Position numbers and translations under genes: made by a program. Source: Paenibacillus sp. UBA6285 (GTDB taxonomy: Bacteria > Bacillota > Bacilli > Paenibacillales > Paenibacillaceae). Taken from it: DNA of 7,227 bases. Positions 5,727 to 7,227 of the stretch are shown here, piece by piece. Positions within the stretch are counted from its first letter, which is position 1; the number at the start of each line of letters is the position of its first letter. The notes below the pieces were generated by a model. The model made no database searches, was not told the DNA's origin, and saw nothing but the letters and a program-made list of their open reading frames with translations. The DNA is taken from assembly GCA_002438345.1 (NCBI GenBank), contig DJUJ01000195.1, forward strand, positions 3,512 to 10,738, written 5' to 3'.

Positions 5727-6806
5727 ATGATCACTCTGAAAGATATAGGGAAGTTCGCAGAGCTGCCGGAAATTGCGATGCATATATACGAAGGAAATAT
5801 GCCGGCTCTGGAGACTGCAATTGCGGCGGGCTGGGATATTGAAGAGGGCATCGTACTTAGCAAATATACGACGTTAAGCCCGCTGGATCTGGCTCTTGTA
5901 TCGGAGAGATTGGATGTTGTAAAGCTGCTGGTGGAGCATGGCGTCAATCTGAATGTCAAAAATAATCCGGCTTTTTTGCTGGCAGTACGCTATTGCAAGG
6001 AAGACGTCGTTCGCTACGTTGCAGCGCAAGGCGCCAAGCTGGACAAGCCCAATCAAGTCAAATCAGGCGCGTATTCTCAAGCCTACTATGGCAACAAAAA
6101 GAATATCCCGCTCATCCACGAGCTTGGGTTGGATATGAAGCAGCATGCCGGTGCTGTATTGCGCACAGCCGTGTCGGACCATGACCGTAAGACAGTCGTG
6201 TATTTACTCGATCATGGGGTGGACATTAATTATAACGAGCCTGATATGGTCTATCCTTATCAAGCAACCCCGTTAACGGTTGCAGCGCGTATGGGCAATC
6301 TGGCTATGGTGAAATACTTGGTTGAACGCGGCGCTGACGTTACCTTAGCGGAAAAAGACGGTGAACGGCCGTATACGATAGTGGTCGGCAATAAGCATAC
6401 CGAGCTGGCTGACTATTTGAAATCTTTGGAACCTACCGAGTTTCATGATGTGGCGAATAAAAAGTACGAGCTGCAAAAATATAAATTGTCCGATGAACTG
6501 GCCGGCTTTCTTACCGGAGACAAGCTTCGCCTTGAGCTCGCGCCGAATGAATACGAAATTGCGTATATCGACTTCTTCACATTGACCGATACGATTGAGA
6601 TGAAGGTCGGCCGGCAAAAGCTGCTGCGTCTGTCAGCCGATATCGATAATTACTCCCATCTGTATCTAGTGTGGAATCCGAAGAAAAAAGGTCAAATAGG
6701 CTGTTATGACGTGGAACATAAGGAGTATGCGGACTTTTGCAGCTTTGCGGAGTTTTTGGCGCAGCCTGAAATGTACCTTATCAAGTATATGGAAGGTGAA
6801 TTGTAA
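5727..6806 (+). CDS. Ankyrin-repeat protein with probable SUKH (SMI1/KNR4-like) C-terminus, 359 aa
   Basis: Residues 17-235 form about six or seven ankyrin-type helix pairs. The clearest are 50-77 (SPLDLALVSERLDVVKLLVE, then NLNVK), 140-168 (RKTVVYLLDHGVDIN) and 180-211 (TPLTVAARMGNLAMVKYLVE, then ADVTL). The repeats at 81-107 and 111-138 are more diverged. Ankyrin arrays bind partner proteins. Residues 240-359 differ: YIDFFTLTDTIEMK, then ADIDNYSHLYLVWNP, GQIGCYDVEHKEYADFCSF and AEFL resemble the core and C-terminal sF-x-eFL pattern of the SMI1/KNR4 (SUKH) superfamily, which is rich in toxin-immunity proteins. There is no signal peptide, so it is cytoplasmic. The ATG follows GGGAGAGG (5712-5719) with seven bases between; an ATG at 5723 is in another frame. 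The ankyrin call is secure, the SUKH call moderate. No toxin partner is visible. Confidence 0.85.
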   Translation: MITLKDIGKFAELPEIAMHIYEGNMPALETAIAAGWDIEEGIVLSKYTTLSPLDLALVSERLDVVKLLVEHGVNLNVKNNPAFLLAVRYCKEDVVRYVAAQGAKLDKPNQVKSGAYSQAYYGNKKNIPLIHELGLDMKQHAGAVLRTAVSDHDRKTVVYLLDHGVDINYNEPDMVYPYQATPLTVAARMGNLAMVKYLVERGADVTLAEKDGERPYTIVVGNKHTELADYLKSLEPTEFHDVANKKYELQKYKLSDELAGFLTGDKLRLELAPNEYEIAYIDFFTLTDTIEMKVGRQKLLRLSADIDNYSHLYLVWNPKKKGQIGCYDVEHKEYADFCSFAEFLAQPEMYLIKYMEGEL

Positions 6807-6813
6807 ATGAAGA

Positions 6814-6858
6814 ACCGCTATCTATCACGCCCGTAGAGGAGGACAGCAGCGGTCTTTT
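6814..6858 (+). terminator. Possible weak terminator after the ankyrin gene
   Basis: ACCGCT at 6814-6819 pairs with AGCGGT at 6848-6853, followed by C and four T. The loop of 28 bases is long and contains no obvious inner stem, so termination may be inefficient. Confidence 0.4.
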
Positions 6859-6917
6859 CGCATTCATGGTAATTAATAGTCAGCAGCCTCATACCCATAA
6901 CAAAAAGAGGTAGAATA

Positions 6918-7227
6918 ATGGAAAAAGCCCTTTTGGAGCAGCTAAACCTTTGGCATCGAGATAACGAATATGAAAAAATTATAGCCGCAATTTTGGAAAT
7001 TTCTGAACAAGAAAGAGATTATGATGCAGTCGGCCATTTGGCAAGAGCGATGAACAATCTGGAACGTTACGAAGAAGCGGTGCAGCAGCTTTTGACGATT
7101 GATAAGCAAGGTGAGAACGACCCTCTTTGGCATTTCCGTTTGGGTTATTCCTATTATTACCTGTCGCAGTATGAGGAAGCAGTAAGAGAGTTTGAAATCG
7201 CGAATAGACTTGACCCCGAGGATAAAA
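6918..7227 (+). CDS. Tetratricopeptide-repeat protein, N-terminal part (runs off window)
   Basis: The frame is open from ATG 6918 to the window edge, 103 codons without a stop. AAAGAGG at 6904-6910 precedes the start by seven bases. Two tandem 34-residue TPR units are clear: residues 35-68 with HLARAMNNLERYEEAVQQLL, and 69-102 with WHFRLGYSYYYLSQYEEAV followed by FEIANRLDP. The small-large-aromatic spacing (G76, Y79, A88, F92, P100) is that of canonical TPRs. The first 30 residues form an extra helical cap. TPR arrays are protein-interaction scaffolds. The C-terminal domain, which would decide the function, lies outside the window. It is soluble so far, with no signal peptide. It starts 111 bases after the ankyrin gene, so co-transcription is possible if the weak hairpin between them leaks. 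Confidence 0.88.
   Translation, partial: MEKALLEQLNLWHRDNEYEKIIAAILEISEQERDYDAVGHLARAMNNLERYEEAVQQLLTIDKQGENDPLWHFRLGYSYYYLSQYEEAVREFEIANRLDPEDK

Noticed and set aside
6807..6836. Nine-codon frame directly after the ankyrin gene
   Set aside because: It is very short, without a ribosome site of its own or any recognisable content.

Overview
The window looks like a chromosomal segment of a low-to-mid GC, endospore-forming Firmicute, most likely Paenibacillus or a close relative. The grounds are strong GGAGG-type ribosome binding sites, a sigma/anti-sigma pair of the DUF4179 type, hairpin-plus-T-tract terminators, and several gene families common in Paenibacillus and Bacillus accessory DNA (SMI1/KNR4, TIGR02452/PARG-like, ankyrin and TPR proteins). 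The genus is inferred, not proven. All recognisable genes are on the + strand.

Bases 1-2066: the last codons of an ECF-type sigma factor overlap the start of a 542-residue membrane anti-sigma factor (zinc-binding head, one transmembrane helix, large extracytoplasmic part). A 72-residue, strongly basic helical protein follows and ends at a clear terminator (2041-2066).

Bases 2067-3171: about 450 bases without a gene hold a second terminator-like hairpin and a degenerate intergenic repeat. Next is a one-domain beta/gamma-crystallin-like protein (2516-2890) of very odd composition (no Glu, His, Trp or Tyr, one Lys, fifteen Arg), with its own terminator. A second copy of the repeat lies in the following gap.

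Bases 3172-4668 are a gene graveyard: an SMI1/KNR4 (SUKH) immunity-type gene broken by a frameshift, an orphan 3' coding fragment that runs into a terminator, a fragment of unknown family, and the C-terminal third of a TIGR02452 (microbial PARG-like) gene with an in-frame stop. The unknown fragment and the PARG remnant meet at an out-of-frame junction near 4363.

Bases 4820-7227 look intact: an unrecognised 264-residue protein with a CxxC motif and a TTG start, a 359-residue ankyrin-repeat protein with a probable SUKH-like C-terminal domain, and the first 103 residues of a TPR protein that runs off the window. These genes are separated by 110-bp gaps and do not form a tight operon. The right half is best read as a decaying and renewing cluster of immunity-like or protein-interaction genes; no toxin gene is visible. 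I see no RNA genes, CRISPR arrays, transposases or replication origins.
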